Below the pieces are notes generated by a model. It was not told where the DNA came from. It ran no database searches and saw only the letters and a list, made by a program, of their open reading frames with translations. A stretch of DNA of 5,390 bases from an uncultured Prevotella sp. (lineage in GTDB: Bacteria > Bacteroidota > Bacteroidia > Bacteroidales > Bacteroidaceae), in the NCBI GenBank assembly GCA_945863825.1, contig CAMBBY010000131.1, positions 1-5,390 of the forward strand, read 5' to 3'. Shown piece by piece: positions 1-5,390 of this stretch; the first letter of the stretch is position 1; every line of letters starts with the position of its first letter. The translations under genes and the position numbers were made by a program.

Positions 1-116
1 CCATCACGTGTTCCCCGAGGGACCGCTTGATGGGCATGGTAGGAACGCGGTTTCAATATTCAAGGAGAGAGTATGTAATCAAGAATATAAAGGGGAAATA
101 TAGCAAAGTGGAATAA
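1..116. other. Unresolved left-edge segment: possible gene tail or structured RNA
   Basis: This stretch, especially bases 1-50, is clearly richer in G and C than the A/T-rich DNA that follows. Two plus-strand frames are open from the edge. One (from base 2) ends at a TAG at 101-103 after 33 residues, with a start like HHVFPEGPLDGHGRNAV. The other (from base 3) ends at a TAA at 114-116 after 37 residues and is rich in Arg and Lys. I recognise neither, and codon use does not decide between them. Bases 1-33 can also fold into a nested hairpin: CCATCA pairs with TGATGG, then GTG with CGC, then TCCC with GGGA around a CGA loop, with two single mismatches. A gene 3' end is the simplest reading because a promoter follows at 131. 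A structured RNA, or a minus-strand gene starting at the CAT at 35-37, cannot be excluded. Confidence 0.3.
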
Positions 117-130
117 TTTCTTTCACATTC

Positions 131-163
131 TTTGCCGATTGTCGATTTTTTATTGTACCTTTG
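131..163 (+). promoter_or_regulatory. Bacteroidota-type promoter of the small protein gene
   Basis: TTTG at 131-134 is followed by 21 bases and then TAccTTTG at 156-163, an exact match to the -33/-7 consensus TTTG...TAnnTTTG of Bacteroidota housekeeping promoters. Transcription would begin about 5-8 bases downstream, near 169, giving a leader of about 40 bases before the ATG at 212. The start site is inferred from the motif alone. Confidence 0.8.
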
Positions 164-211
164 CAGTCAATGTGCAAACACCTATATATATAATCATGTA
201 GAATAAGATAT

Positions 212-487
212 ATGGAAGAACAAAATCATATAGACAAAGCGCTTGCTTTCATGGAGAGTCTGGAAAAGTTAGGCAACCAACTCAAAGCTGCGGAAGAACA
301 CCAGAAACATCTCTTAGCTCGCATGCTTGAACTTAAGAAGGAAAATCTGTTGGATTCTGAGGAATATGGACAACTCGCGCAACAAAGCAAGAGCTTGCAA
401 GACATCATTGACAAATGGCGCCCTATTTATCTGGAGCGCATGGAAATGGTAAAAGGAATTCAGAAAAGAAAAAGAACCAAGAAATAA
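212..487 (+). CDS. Small charged, helical hypothetical protein (91 aa)
   Basis: I do not recognise this family. The protein is 91 residues, soluble-looking, with no signal peptide or membrane segment. It is dense in Glu, Lys, Gln and Leu, has one proline (in WRP, about residue 70) and two glycines before residue 60, and has leucines spaced as in an amphipathic helix from about residue 8 to 68. A coiled coil or helical hairpin is therefore likely. The last ten residues are strongly basic (KRKRTKK end), which could bind nucleic acid, but this is only a suggestion. The ATG at 212 is chosen because a consensus promoter lies just upstream and the next in-frame Met would remove part of the helix. 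The gene appears to be its own unit, with a hairpin overlapping its stop codon. It is likely real; its function is unknown. Confidence 0.75.
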   Translation: MEEQNHIDKALAFMESLEKLGNQLKAAEEHQKHLLARMLELKKENLLDSEEYGQLAQQSKSLQDIIDKWRPIYLERMEMVKGIQKRKRTKK

Positions 488-514
488 ACCATTTGGTTCT
501 TTGTCCTTTTGGAC
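471..514 (+). terminator. Probable weak terminator after the small protein gene
   Basis: AAAGAACCAA at 471-480 pairs perfectly with TTGGTTCTTT at 493-502 (10 bp, 12-base loop), and the stem overlaps the stop codon at 485-487. Directly after it, GTCC-TTTT-GGAC (503-514) forms a second tiny hairpin followed by TTTT. Stems are A/T-rich and the T-tracts short, so termination may be partial and some read-through into the isomerase gene is possible. Confidence 0.45.
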
Positions 515-539
515 TTTTCATATACTGGGGTAATCTTCG
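508..539 (+). promoter_or_regulatory. Candidate weak promoter of the FKBP isomerase gene
   Basis: TTTG at 508-511 lies 19 bases upstream of TAATCTTCG at 531-539. The spacing suits a Bacteroidota promoter, but the -7 box is imperfect against TAnnTTTG. It is the best candidate between the two genes and would leave a leader of about 100 A-rich bases before the ATG at 643. The TTTG also sits inside the small hairpin at 503-514, so the same bases may serve two roles. Confidence 0.35.
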
Positions 540-642
540 AAATTATCAATAAAGAAACCACAGTAAAAATCAAAGCTCCAAAATTGTTAGCCCCAAAAAA
601 TAAATGGTAAAAAGTGACAATAATAAATTAAAAATAAATAAA

Positions 643-1254
643 ATGGAAGAAACAAAAAACAAATTTATCGTTTTGTCATACTCACTCTATGACACAACAA
701 AAGGTGACGATGGTAACGAAGAGTTGCTTGAGAAGACTGCTGATGAGCGTCCTTTCATCTTCGTAAGCGGTATGGGTGCTACTCTCCCTTCATTCGAGGA
801 GCAGGTCGTCAACCTCGAGAAAGGTGCTGAGTTTGACTTCGAATTGACTCCAGACCAGGCATATGGTGAGCATTTCGACGAGCGTGTCATCGAACTCGAC
901 AAGCAAATCTTCACTATCAACGGTCAGTTTGATGCTCAGCATGTACAGGTTGGTGCAGTAATTCCTCTCCAGAACGAGGATGGCAACCGTTTCTTGGGTC
1001 TTGTGTTAGCTATCTCTGAGGACAAGGTTAAGATCGACCTCAACCACCCATTGTCAGGCAAGAAGCTCAACTTCTGTGGTGAGGTTTTGGAAAACCGCGA
1101 GGCGACTGCAGAAGAAGTTGCACACATGGCTAAGCTCTTGAGCGGTGAAGGTCAGCAGGGTTGCGGCGGTAGCTGCGAGAACTGCGGTGGCGACTGCAAG
1201 GATGGAAATTGCGAAGGTGGCAACTGCGAGGGCGGTTGTGACTGCAACAAATAA
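643..1254 (+). CDS. slyD: SlyD-like FKBP-type peptidyl-prolyl cis-trans isomerase with Cys-rich tail
   Basis: This is a probable cytoplasmic prolyl isomerase and chaperone of the SlyD type, 203 residues from this start. The N-terminal part (about 5-72) and the strand near 128-150 form the split FKBP domain. The insert-in-flap chaperone domain lies between them, beginning at the family's AYG motif (73-75) and running to about 125. The DLNHPLSGKKLNF stretch (132-144) matches the conserved NHPLAGK-type segment. After residue 167 a flexible Gly/Cys tail holds 8 cysteines (174, 178, 181, 185, 190, 195, 199, 201), including a repeated NCEGG unit. In SlyD the tail binds nickel and other metals; here it has no histidine after residue 161. 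I place the start at 643 rather than the in-frame ATG at 604: the extra 13 residues are Lys/Asn-rich, unlike the family, and look like translated leader. No signal peptide is present. The gene symbol is by family resemblance. Confidence 0.9.
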   Translation: MEETKNKFIVLSYSLYDTTKGDDGNEELLEKTADERPFIFVSGMGATLPSFEEQVVNLEKGAEFDFELTPDQAYGEHFDERVIELDKQIFTINGQFDAQHVQVGAVIPLQNEDGNRFLGLVLAISEDKVKIDLNHPLSGKKLNFCGEVLENREATAEEVAHMAKLLSGEGQQGCGGSCENCGGDCKDGNCEGGNCEGGCDCNK

Positions 1255-1266
1255 TCATACAATATG

Positions 1267-1295
1267 AAAATGGGGCTTTTATGCCCCATTTTTTT
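1267..1295 (+). terminator. Strong intrinsic terminator after the FKBP isomerase gene
   Basis: AAAATGGGGC (1267-1276) pairs perfectly with GCCCCATTTT (1283-1292) around the 6-base loop TTTTAT, and the T-tract runs from 1289 to 1295. It begins 12 bases after the isomerase stop codon and ends 24 bases before the aroC start, so it should separate the two genes at the transcript level. Confidence 0.9.
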
Positions 1296-1318
1296 CATGA
1301 CAATAAACCCATAATTTT

Positions 1319-2434
1319 ATGAGAAATACTTTTGGCAATCTCTTCACGCTTACCACTTTTGGCGAAAGCCATGGTATAGCTGTAGGCGGTGTAATTGACG
1401 GCTTCCCTGCTGACATCGAAATTGATATGGATTTCATTCAGAGTGAACTGAATCGTCGCCGACCAGGACAAAGTCATATTACAACTTCCAGAAACGAAGC
1501 TGATAAAGTGGAGTTTCTCAGTGGCGTTTTCGAGGGTAAATCTACAGGAACACCTATCGGATTCGAGGTAAGGAACACCAACCAGCATTCACAGGACTAC
1601 GAGAACATGCGCTGTCTGTTCCGTCCTTCTCATGCAGACTATACCTATCATGAGAAGTATGGCATCCGCGACCATCGTGGCGGAGGTCGTTCTTCTGCCC
1701 GTATCACCATCGCCAGATGTGTAGGAGGTGCTCTTGCTAAATTGGCACTGCGTCAACTCGGCATCAGCGTCACCGCATACACATCTCAGGTTGGCAATAT
1801 CGCCCTCGCCAGAGACTACCGGAAGTATGATCTTACAACTATCGAAGACAATATCGTACGTTGCCCTGATCAGGAAAAAGCTAAACAGATGGAAGATCTC
1901 ATCGCCAAGGTAAAATCAGAAGGTGATACCATTGGAGGAGTTATTGCATGTGTTATCAAGGGTTGTCCTGTTGGTCTGGGTGAACCGGAATTCGATAAAT
2001 TGCATGCGCAGTTGGGTGCAGCCATGTTGGGTATCAATGCCGTCAAGGGATTTGAATATGGAGAAGGATTTGAAGGGGTCACCACTCGTGGCAGCGAACA
2101 GAACGATGTATTTATTCCTGCCAAGGAAGGTACTACTCATCAAGCCGTTACTCCTACAGACGGACAGAATGTTACTACGACAACCAACCACAGCGGAGGC
2201 ATCCAAGGTGGTATCAGCAATGGTCAGGACATCTATTTCCGCATAGCATTCAAACCCGTAGCTACGATCTTGACAGAACAGCATACAGTAGATCTGGAAG
2301 GCAATCCTACCCTACTAAAAGCCCGTGGTCGTCATGATCCATGTGTCCTGCCTCGTGCAGTACCTGTTGTCGAAGCAATGGCAGCTATGGTCATCCTCGA
2401 CAATTATCTTTTGAATAAAACAATAAAACTTTAA
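1319..2434 (+). CDS. aroC: Chorismate synthase
   Basis: This enzyme converts 5-enolpyruvylshikimate-3-phosphate to chorismate by an anti-1,4 elimination that needs reduced FMN. It is the last step of the shikimate pathway, feeding aromatic amino acids, folate and quinones. The 371 residues are a normal full length. Signatures seen in order: [17 protein letters not shown] at the N-terminus with the conserved His18; the RRRPGQ loop (46-51); [14 protein letters not shown] (102-115); [12 protein letters not shown] (117-128); [13 protein letters not shown] (290-302), part of the FMN/substrate site; and GRHDPC (337-342). The usual SSARET reads SSARIT here, a small departure. The start is fixed by the family's N-terminal motif, since no other in-frame start lies upstream. 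The start lies 24 bases beyond the isomerase terminator and I see no consensus promoter in that gap. The stop codon lies in the left arm of the long hairpin shared with the convergent transporter gene. Confidence 0.97.
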   Translation: MRNTFGNLFTLTTFGESHGIAVGGVIDGFPADIEIDMDFIQSELNRRRPGQSHITTSRNEADKVEFLSGVFEGKSTGTPIGFEVRNTNQHSQDYENMRCLFRPSHADYTYHEKYGIRDHRGGGRSSARITIARCVGGALAKLALRQLGISVTAYTSQVGNIALARDYRKYDLTTIEDNIVRCPDQEKAKQMEDLIAKVKSEGDTIGGVIACVIKGCPVGLGEPEFDKLHAQLGAAMLGINAVKGFEYGEGFEGVTTRGSEQNDVFIPAKEGTTHQAVTPTDGQNVTTTTNHSGGIQGGISNGQDIYFRIAFKPVATILTEQHTVDLEGNPTLLKARGRHDPCVLPRAVPVVEAMAAMVILDNYLLNKTIKL

Positions 2435-2518
2435 AAAGGTAAAAAAGTAAAAAGGTAAAAAAGTAAATAGCAACATGCCATTTTCACTTTTTTACCTTTT
2501 TACTTTTTTACCTTTTTA
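2432..2518. terminator. Bidirectional terminator of aroC and the peptide transporter
   Basis: The inverted repeat fills the whole gap between two convergent genes. It includes the aroC stop codon (2432-2434) and ends four bases short of the transporter stop codon (2522-2524 on the minus strand). In either direction the transcript would form a stem of at least 33 bp whose 3' arm is very U-rich. That fits a shared terminator that also protects both mRNA ends, although the structure is much longer than a normal intrinsic terminator. The role is inferred from structure and position. Confidence 0.75.
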
Positions 2519-2525
2519 CCTTTAA
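2432..2525. repeat. Octamer-built inverted repeat between convergent genes
   Basis: The left arm is four 8-base units, AAAAAGGT / AAAAAAGT alternating twice (2433-2464). The right arm is the exact reverse complement, ACTTTTTT / ACCTTTTT alternating twice (2486-2517). One more pair (T2432 with A2518) makes two perfect 33-base arms around a 21-base spacer. A fifth, degenerate unit (ACCTTTAA, 2518-2525) runs into the transporter stop codon. The spacer itself can continue the fold: AAAT with ATTT and GCA with TGC around an ACA loop. The strict 8-base period suggests growth by slippage or a dispersed intergenic repeat family; only a genome search would tell which. Confidence 0.9.
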
Positions 2526-4036
2526 CTTACACGATTCAACTTCTTGATAATAGAGAAGATGAAGAGAGCAGCAAGCAGACAGATAACCATCAAGGTACCC
2601 CATACTACTGGCAGTGGCATATCCCACATATGTCCAGGAATAGAAACCAACTTATTACCAAGAGCGGTAGCAACAAACCAGCCACCCATAATCATACCCT
2701 TGTACTTAGGAGGTGCTACCTTAGATACAAAAGAAATACCAATAGGCGAAAGAAGCAACTCAGCAAAAGTCAAGATGAGATAGGTGCTGACAAGCAAATT
2801 TGGAGACACATCAGCCACATGATTAGGGTGATCAGTTGCAGGAAGTCCGATACTTGAGACTGTCATCAAGAGATAAGCGACAGCAGCTACAAGCATACCC
2901 AATCCAATCTTAACTGGAGCCTTAGGTTCCTTGCCAATACGACCCAACCATCCAAAGAGAGCAATGCTCACTGGGGTTAAAGCCACTACGAAGCAAGGAT
3001 TGAACTGCTGGAAGATAGGAGCATCGATAGCTACTGTATCATTACCATGCTGCATATAAGTATAAACCAAGATGGCTGCAGGAATCACGATGAGCGCAAG
3101 ATTAGTCAATTTACTCTTACCTGTTGCATCCTTAGGAGCAGTCAGCAAACCGCAGATACCAAATACCATGAAGATGCACCATACAAGGTTCAATACATTG
3201 AATTCCATACCTGTAATACCAGTAGCCTCACGAGCAGTAAACTCATCGGCAAACCAAGTCAAGGTCAAACCATTCTGATGGAAAGCCATCCAGAAGAAGA
3301 TAACCACAGCGAATACCAAACTGAGGCAAATGATGCGCTCCTTGGTCTCAGCAGGGCTCATCTCCTCAACTTCCTCCGTCTTCTCGCCACCCTTTTTCTT
3401 GTCAGAAGTCAACACTTGCTGATAAGTCTTCTTACCCAAGAAGTAAATCAAGATGGAAACGATGACAGACACACAAGCCACCGCAAAAGCGAAATGATAA
3501 GAGTCTGCCTTGGAGTAACCGAGATCATTCTGCGCCCAAGCCATGATGGTGGTTGCTGCCGTAGGAGCAAACAAGGCACCAATGTTGATAGCCATATAGA
3601 AGAGCGAAAAGCCAGAGTCGCGATGCTGAGAATACTTAGGATCATTGTAGAGGTCGCCGACCATCACCTGGAGGTTACCTTTAAAGAAACCAGTACCCAA
3701 ACTTACAAGCAACAGCGCTGCTCCCATCGCAGCCACAGCCACAGATCCTCCACCCAATGGTATAGCAAGGAAGAAATAGCCTAAGAACATAATGAGGATA
3801 CCGATGATAACCATCTTGTTATACCCCCACTTATCAGCCGCCATACCGCCAAAAAGAGGCAAGAAATACACTGCGGTGAGGAACCATGTATAAATCTCCG
3901 ATGCCGTTCCAGCATCAAAGCCGAAGTTCTCACCCAAAAACAGAGCGAAGACAGCAAGCATCGTATAATAGCCGAAACGCTCACCCGTATTCGCCAAAGC
4001 TAAGGTCCAAAGACCTTTAGGTTGATTCTCAAACAT
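2522..4036 (-). CDS. POT/PTR2-family proton-coupled oligopeptide transporter (peptide MFS transporter)
   Basis: This is an inner-membrane carrier of the major facilitator superfamily that probably imports di- and tripeptides with protons. The 504 residues show the usual pattern of hydrophobic segments for 12 or more helices. A charged cytoplasmic linker (about 202-234, KKKGGEKTEEVEE) separates the two bundles. POT signatures: NTGERFGYY in helix 1 (16-24), the GGMAADKWG loop after helix 2 (63-71), GTGFFKGNLQVMVGD (114-128), FYMAINIGA (146-154), QQFNPCF (343-349) and ELLLSPIGISFVSKVAPPKYKG (426-447). Helix 7 reads FWMAFHQNG. In the ExxERFxYY motif the first Glu is Asn16, while Glu19 and Arg20 remain. 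The start at 4036 fits the family N-terminus and a consensus promoter 38-68 bases upstream. The gene stands alone, converging on aroC. The exact substrate is not determined by sequence. Confidence 0.93.
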   Translation of the reverse strand: MFENQPKGLWTLALANTGERFGYYTMLAVFALFLGENFGFDAGTASEIYTWFLTAVYFLPLFGGMAADKWGYNKMVIIGILIMFLGYFFLAIPLGGGSVAVAAMGAALLLVSLGTGFFKGNLQVMVGDLYNDPKYSQHRDSGFSLFYMAINIGALFAPTAATTIMAWAQNDLGYSKADSYHFAFAVACVSVIVSILIYFLGKKTYQQVLTSDKKKGGEKTEEVEEMSPAETKERIICLSLVFAVVIFFWMAFHQNGLTLTWFADEFTAREATGITGMEFNVLNLVWCIFMVFGICGLLTAPKDATGKSKLTNLALIVIPAAILVYTYMQHGNDTVAIDAPIFQQFNPCFVVALTPVSIALFGWLGRIGKEPKAPVKIGLGMLVAAVAYLLMTVSSIGLPATDHPNHVADVSPNLLVSTYLILTFAELLLSPIGISFVSKVAPPKYKGMIMGGWFVATALGNKLVSIPGHMWDMPLPVVWGTLMVICLLAALFIFSIIKKLNRVS

Positions 4037-4073
4037 AATAATTTATTTATTTTTTTACTTGTTTTTCAGTTTG

Positions 4074-4104
4074 CAAAGATACGGAAAATCTTTGAATATA
4101 CAAA
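4074..4104 (-). promoter_or_regulatory. Bacteroidota-type promoter of the peptide transporter gene
   Basis: Read on the minus strand, TTTG (4104-4101) is followed by 19 bases and TATCTTTG (4081-4074). Both boxes match the Bacteroidota consensus exactly. Transcription should start near 4068, giving a short A/T-rich leader of about 30 bases before the ATG at 4036. Confidence 0.8.
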
Positions 4105-4285
4105 CAATATGCACTATTTTCATCAATTTTACCTCACTTTTGTTGTAAAATCATGTAACAATTTAGGCACATTTCCAATTCTTTTACTTATAATCAATGA
4201 GATAAAAAATAAAAATATCCCAAAAGATACACAATAAAATCAAACTTTTTCGGTTTATATGACAAAGAAGTTGCGGTTTTTTTTG

Positions 4286-4293
4286 TAATTTTG
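4286..4293 (+). promoter_or_regulatory. -7 box of the sigma factor gene promoter
   Basis: TAATTTTG at 4286-4293 matches the -7 consensus TAnnTTTG exactly, but no TTTG lies at the expected 19-21 base spacing upstream. The promoter may therefore depend on the -7 box alone or on an activator. Transcription from near 4300 would leave an 80-base leader with small inverted repeats (GAAAC at 4300-4304 with GTTTC at 4316-4320; ATTTAAT with ATTAAAT at 4340-4358). Confidence 0.55.
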
Positions 4294-4380
4294 CACCCCG
4301 AAACAGGTAATATCGGTTTCAGCGATAATAAAACAGATAATTTAATAGACAATTAAATACAGGTAAAAAGATAAATATTT

Positions 4381-5256
4381 ATGAGACAACTTAAGATTAG
4401 CAAGAGTATAACCAACCGTTCCAGTGAAGCACTTGACAAGTACTTGGTGGAGATTGGTCGTGAACCCATGGTCTCTATTGATGAGGAGATCGAACTCGCA
4501 CAGAAGATTCGCAAAGGCGGTCGCGAGGGTGAGCGTGCTAAAGATAAATTGGTGAAAGCCAACCTCCGCTTCGTGGTTTCTGTAGCAAAACAATACCAGC
4601 ATCAGGGCCTTTCGCTCACCGACTTGATTGATGAGGGAAATATCGGACTTGTAAAGGCTGCTGAGAAATTTGATGAGACTCGCGGTTTTAAGTTTATCTC
4701 ATACGCAGTTTGGTGGATTCGCCAGAGCATCCTTCAGGCCATAGCAGAGCAGAGCCGTATTGTTCGTCTGCCACTCAATCAGGTAGGTGCTTTGAGTAAA
4801 ATCCAGGCTGAGATTAGTAAGTTTGAGCAAGAGCATCAGCGCAAGCCATCCGTTTCAGAATTGAGTAAGATAACCAACATGGAGGAAACTAAGATTGACC
4901 AGACCATCAAGGCTGACAATCACCACATGAGTATCGATGCTCCATTCGGTGGCGAGGATGATGACAATGCGATGGTTGACGTGATGGCATCAGGTGATGA
5001 CACACGTACAGACAAGCAGGTGGATTTCGAATCAATGAGCAGTGAGTTGAAGCGCGTACTTGACGCTGTTCTCAAACCTCGTGAGCGTGATATTCTCTGC
5101 TATTGCTATGGCATCGGATGCCATGAGAAAGGCTTGGAAGAAATCGGAAGCGAGTTCAATCTCACCCGTGAACGTGTACGTCAGATTCGCGAAAAAAGTA
5201 TTCTGAAGCTTCGCGACAGTGGAAAGATAAAAATTCTCATGAAATACTTAGGATAA
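4381..5256 (+). CDS. rpoD: RNA polymerase sigma-70 factor, primary type (RpoD/SigA-like)
   Basis: This sigma subunit directs RNA polymerase to promoters such as the -33/-7 sites in this window. The 291 residues match the short Bacteroidota primary sigma, which has no region 1.1. Region 1.2 is about 15-46. Region 2 (about 56-125) contains [23 protein letters not shown] (81-90) and [17 protein letters not shown] (101-117), the core-binding and -7 melting and recognition parts. [11 protein letters not shown] opens region 3 (126-136). Region 4 (about 220-285) has the helix-turn-helix [19 protein letters not shown] (252-270) for the -33 element. The [13 protein letters not shown] start and KYLG end are typical, so the start at 4381 is firm. 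Region 4.1 reads [13 protein letters not shown] with three cysteines, and much of region 3 is diverged from the Bacteroides primary sigma as I remember it, so a paralogue of the main RpoD is possible. It is monocistronic, with its own promoter and terminator. Confidence 0.93.
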   Translation: MRQLKISKSITNRSSEALDKYLVEIGREPMVSIDEEIELAQKIRKGGREGERAKDKLVKANLRFVVSVAKQYQHQGLSLTDLIDEGNIGLVKAAEKFDETRGFKFISYAVWWIRQSILQAIAEQSRIVRLPLNQVGALSKIQAEISKFEQEHQRKPSVSELSKITNMEETKIDQTIKADNHHMSIDAPFGGEDDDNAMVDVMASGDDTRTDKQVDFESMSSELKRVLDAVLKPRERDILCYCYGIGCHEKGLEEIGSEFNLTRERVRQIREKSILKLRDSGKIKILMKYLG

Positions 5257-5292
5257 AAAAAGCTTGGCAAAATTTATTTGCCAAGCTTTTTT
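5256..5292. terminator. Strong intrinsic terminator after the sigma factor gene
   Basis: Bases 5256-5271 pair perfectly with 5277-5292: a 16-bp stem with core GCTTGGCAAA / TTTGCCAAGC, a 5-base loop (ATTTA), an A-tract on the left arm and six Ts on the right. The last A of the stop codon is the first base of the stem. The matching A- and T-tracts mean it could also stop transcription arriving from the right. Confidence 0.93.
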
Positions 5293-5304
5293 ATTATCTA
5301 TTAC

Positions 5305-5389
5305 CTAAGAAAGTTTTCCTTTTACGTCATCAAGTTTTTCCTTAATGCTGGATGAAATTTCCATCCTTATCTATCAGTCCAGACATACC
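5305..5389 (-). other. Right-edge segment: possible end of a convergent minus-strand gene
   Basis: On the minus strand one frame reads GMSGLIDKDGNFIQH and stops at 5342-5344. A second frame, with stop codons upstream of it, gives MEISSSIKEKLDDVKGKLS and stops at 5305-5307. Either could be a C-terminus; together they would read as one plausible tail only after a one-base frame change. The two-way terminator at 5256-5292 fits a convergent gene here. A plus-strand frame opening at the ATG at 5345 (MLDEIS) also runs off the edge. None can be confirmed from 98 bases. Confidence 0.25.
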
Positions 5390-5390
5390 A

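Larger units (their letters stand above)
4037..4380. other. Divergent intergenic region between transporter and sigma factor genes
   Basis: These 344 bases are very A/T-rich and hold no convincing gene. The transporter promoter (minus strand) sits at 4074-4104 and the sigma gene -7 box at 4286-4293. Between them is an imperfect palindrome with TTGTT at 4140-4144 and AACAA at 4157-4161 (7 of 11 positions pair), which could be an operator but is weak. CGGTTT occurs three times (4251, 4274 and 4314). The sigma leader contains an A/T-only hairpin, ATTTAAT (4340-4346) with ATTAAAT (4352-4358). An open frame at 4022-4237 is only low-complexity A/T-rich sequence. Confidence 0.6.

Noticed and set aside
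604..642. Upstream ATG extending the isomerase by 13 residues
   Set aside because: The extension is Lys/Asn-rich, unlike SlyD N-termini, and looks like the A-rich leader typical of Bacteroidota. The ATG at 643 gives the family-like start.
1327..1334. TACTTTTG, an exact -7 box just inside aroC
   Set aside because: There is no TTTG 19-21 bases upstream, and a start site there would fall after the start codon of a gene whose N-terminus is fixed by family motifs.
1295..2284. Other open frames on both strands inside aroC
   Set aside because: They overlap a full-length, motif-complete chorismate synthase and show no independent motifs.
2432..2525. The A/T-rich repeat as a CRISPR array or insertion sequence end
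   Set aside because: The units are 8 bases with no spacers, the arms are inverted, and there is no transposase gene or target duplication.
3047..3784. A 245-codon open frame on the plus strand inside the transporter gene
   Set aside because: It is fully antisense to a clear POT transporter. Its product is rich in His, Ser, Gln and Arg with no recognisable motif, as expected of a shadow frame.
4022..4237. A 71-codon plus-strand open frame in the divergent intergenic region
   Set aside because: It is A/T-rich low-complexity sequence, overlaps the start of the transporter gene and its promoter, and has no protein-like features.

Overview
The window looks like chromosomal DNA from a member of the Bacteroidota, most likely a Prevotella/Segatella-type organism. 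Three things point there. Promoters follow the Bacteroidota -33/-7 pattern (TTTG, about 19-21 bases, TAnnTTTG). Leaders upstream of start codons are A/T-rich with no Shine-Dalgarno sequence. The primary-type sigma factor is short, lacks region 1.1 and starts [13 protein letters not shown]. The genus is an inference from gene content and style, not from a database match.

Layout from left to right. Bases 1-116 hold a GC-richer edge segment, either the tail of a gene entering from the left or a structured non-coding stretch. A clear promoter (131-163) drives a small charged helical protein of unknown function (212-487). A probable weak hairpin terminator follows, then a SlyD-like FKBP peptidyl-prolyl isomerase with a cysteine-rich tail (643-1254), closed by a strong intrinsic terminator. 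Chorismate synthase aroC starts only 24 bases after that terminator (1319-2434). It converges on a POT-family peptide transporter on the minus strand (2522-4036). The whole 87-base gap between these two is one very long perfect hairpin built of alternating 8-base units. A 344-base intergenic region (4037-4380) carries the divergent promoters of the transporter and of the sigma factor gene (4381-5256). The sigma gene ends in a textbook terminator, and about 100 bases of unresolved sequence follow.

The genes are mostly separate transcription units with housekeeping roles: protein folding and metal handling, aromatic amino acid and folate precursors, peptide uptake, and basal transcription. I see no mobile element, CRISPR array, toxin-antitoxin pair, phage gene or defence system, and no convincing new multi-gene system. 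The items most worth a second look are the octamer-built hairpin, the histidine-free cysteine tail of the isomerase, the altered ExxER motif of the transporter, the possibility that the sigma factor is a paralogue, and the small uncharacterised protein.
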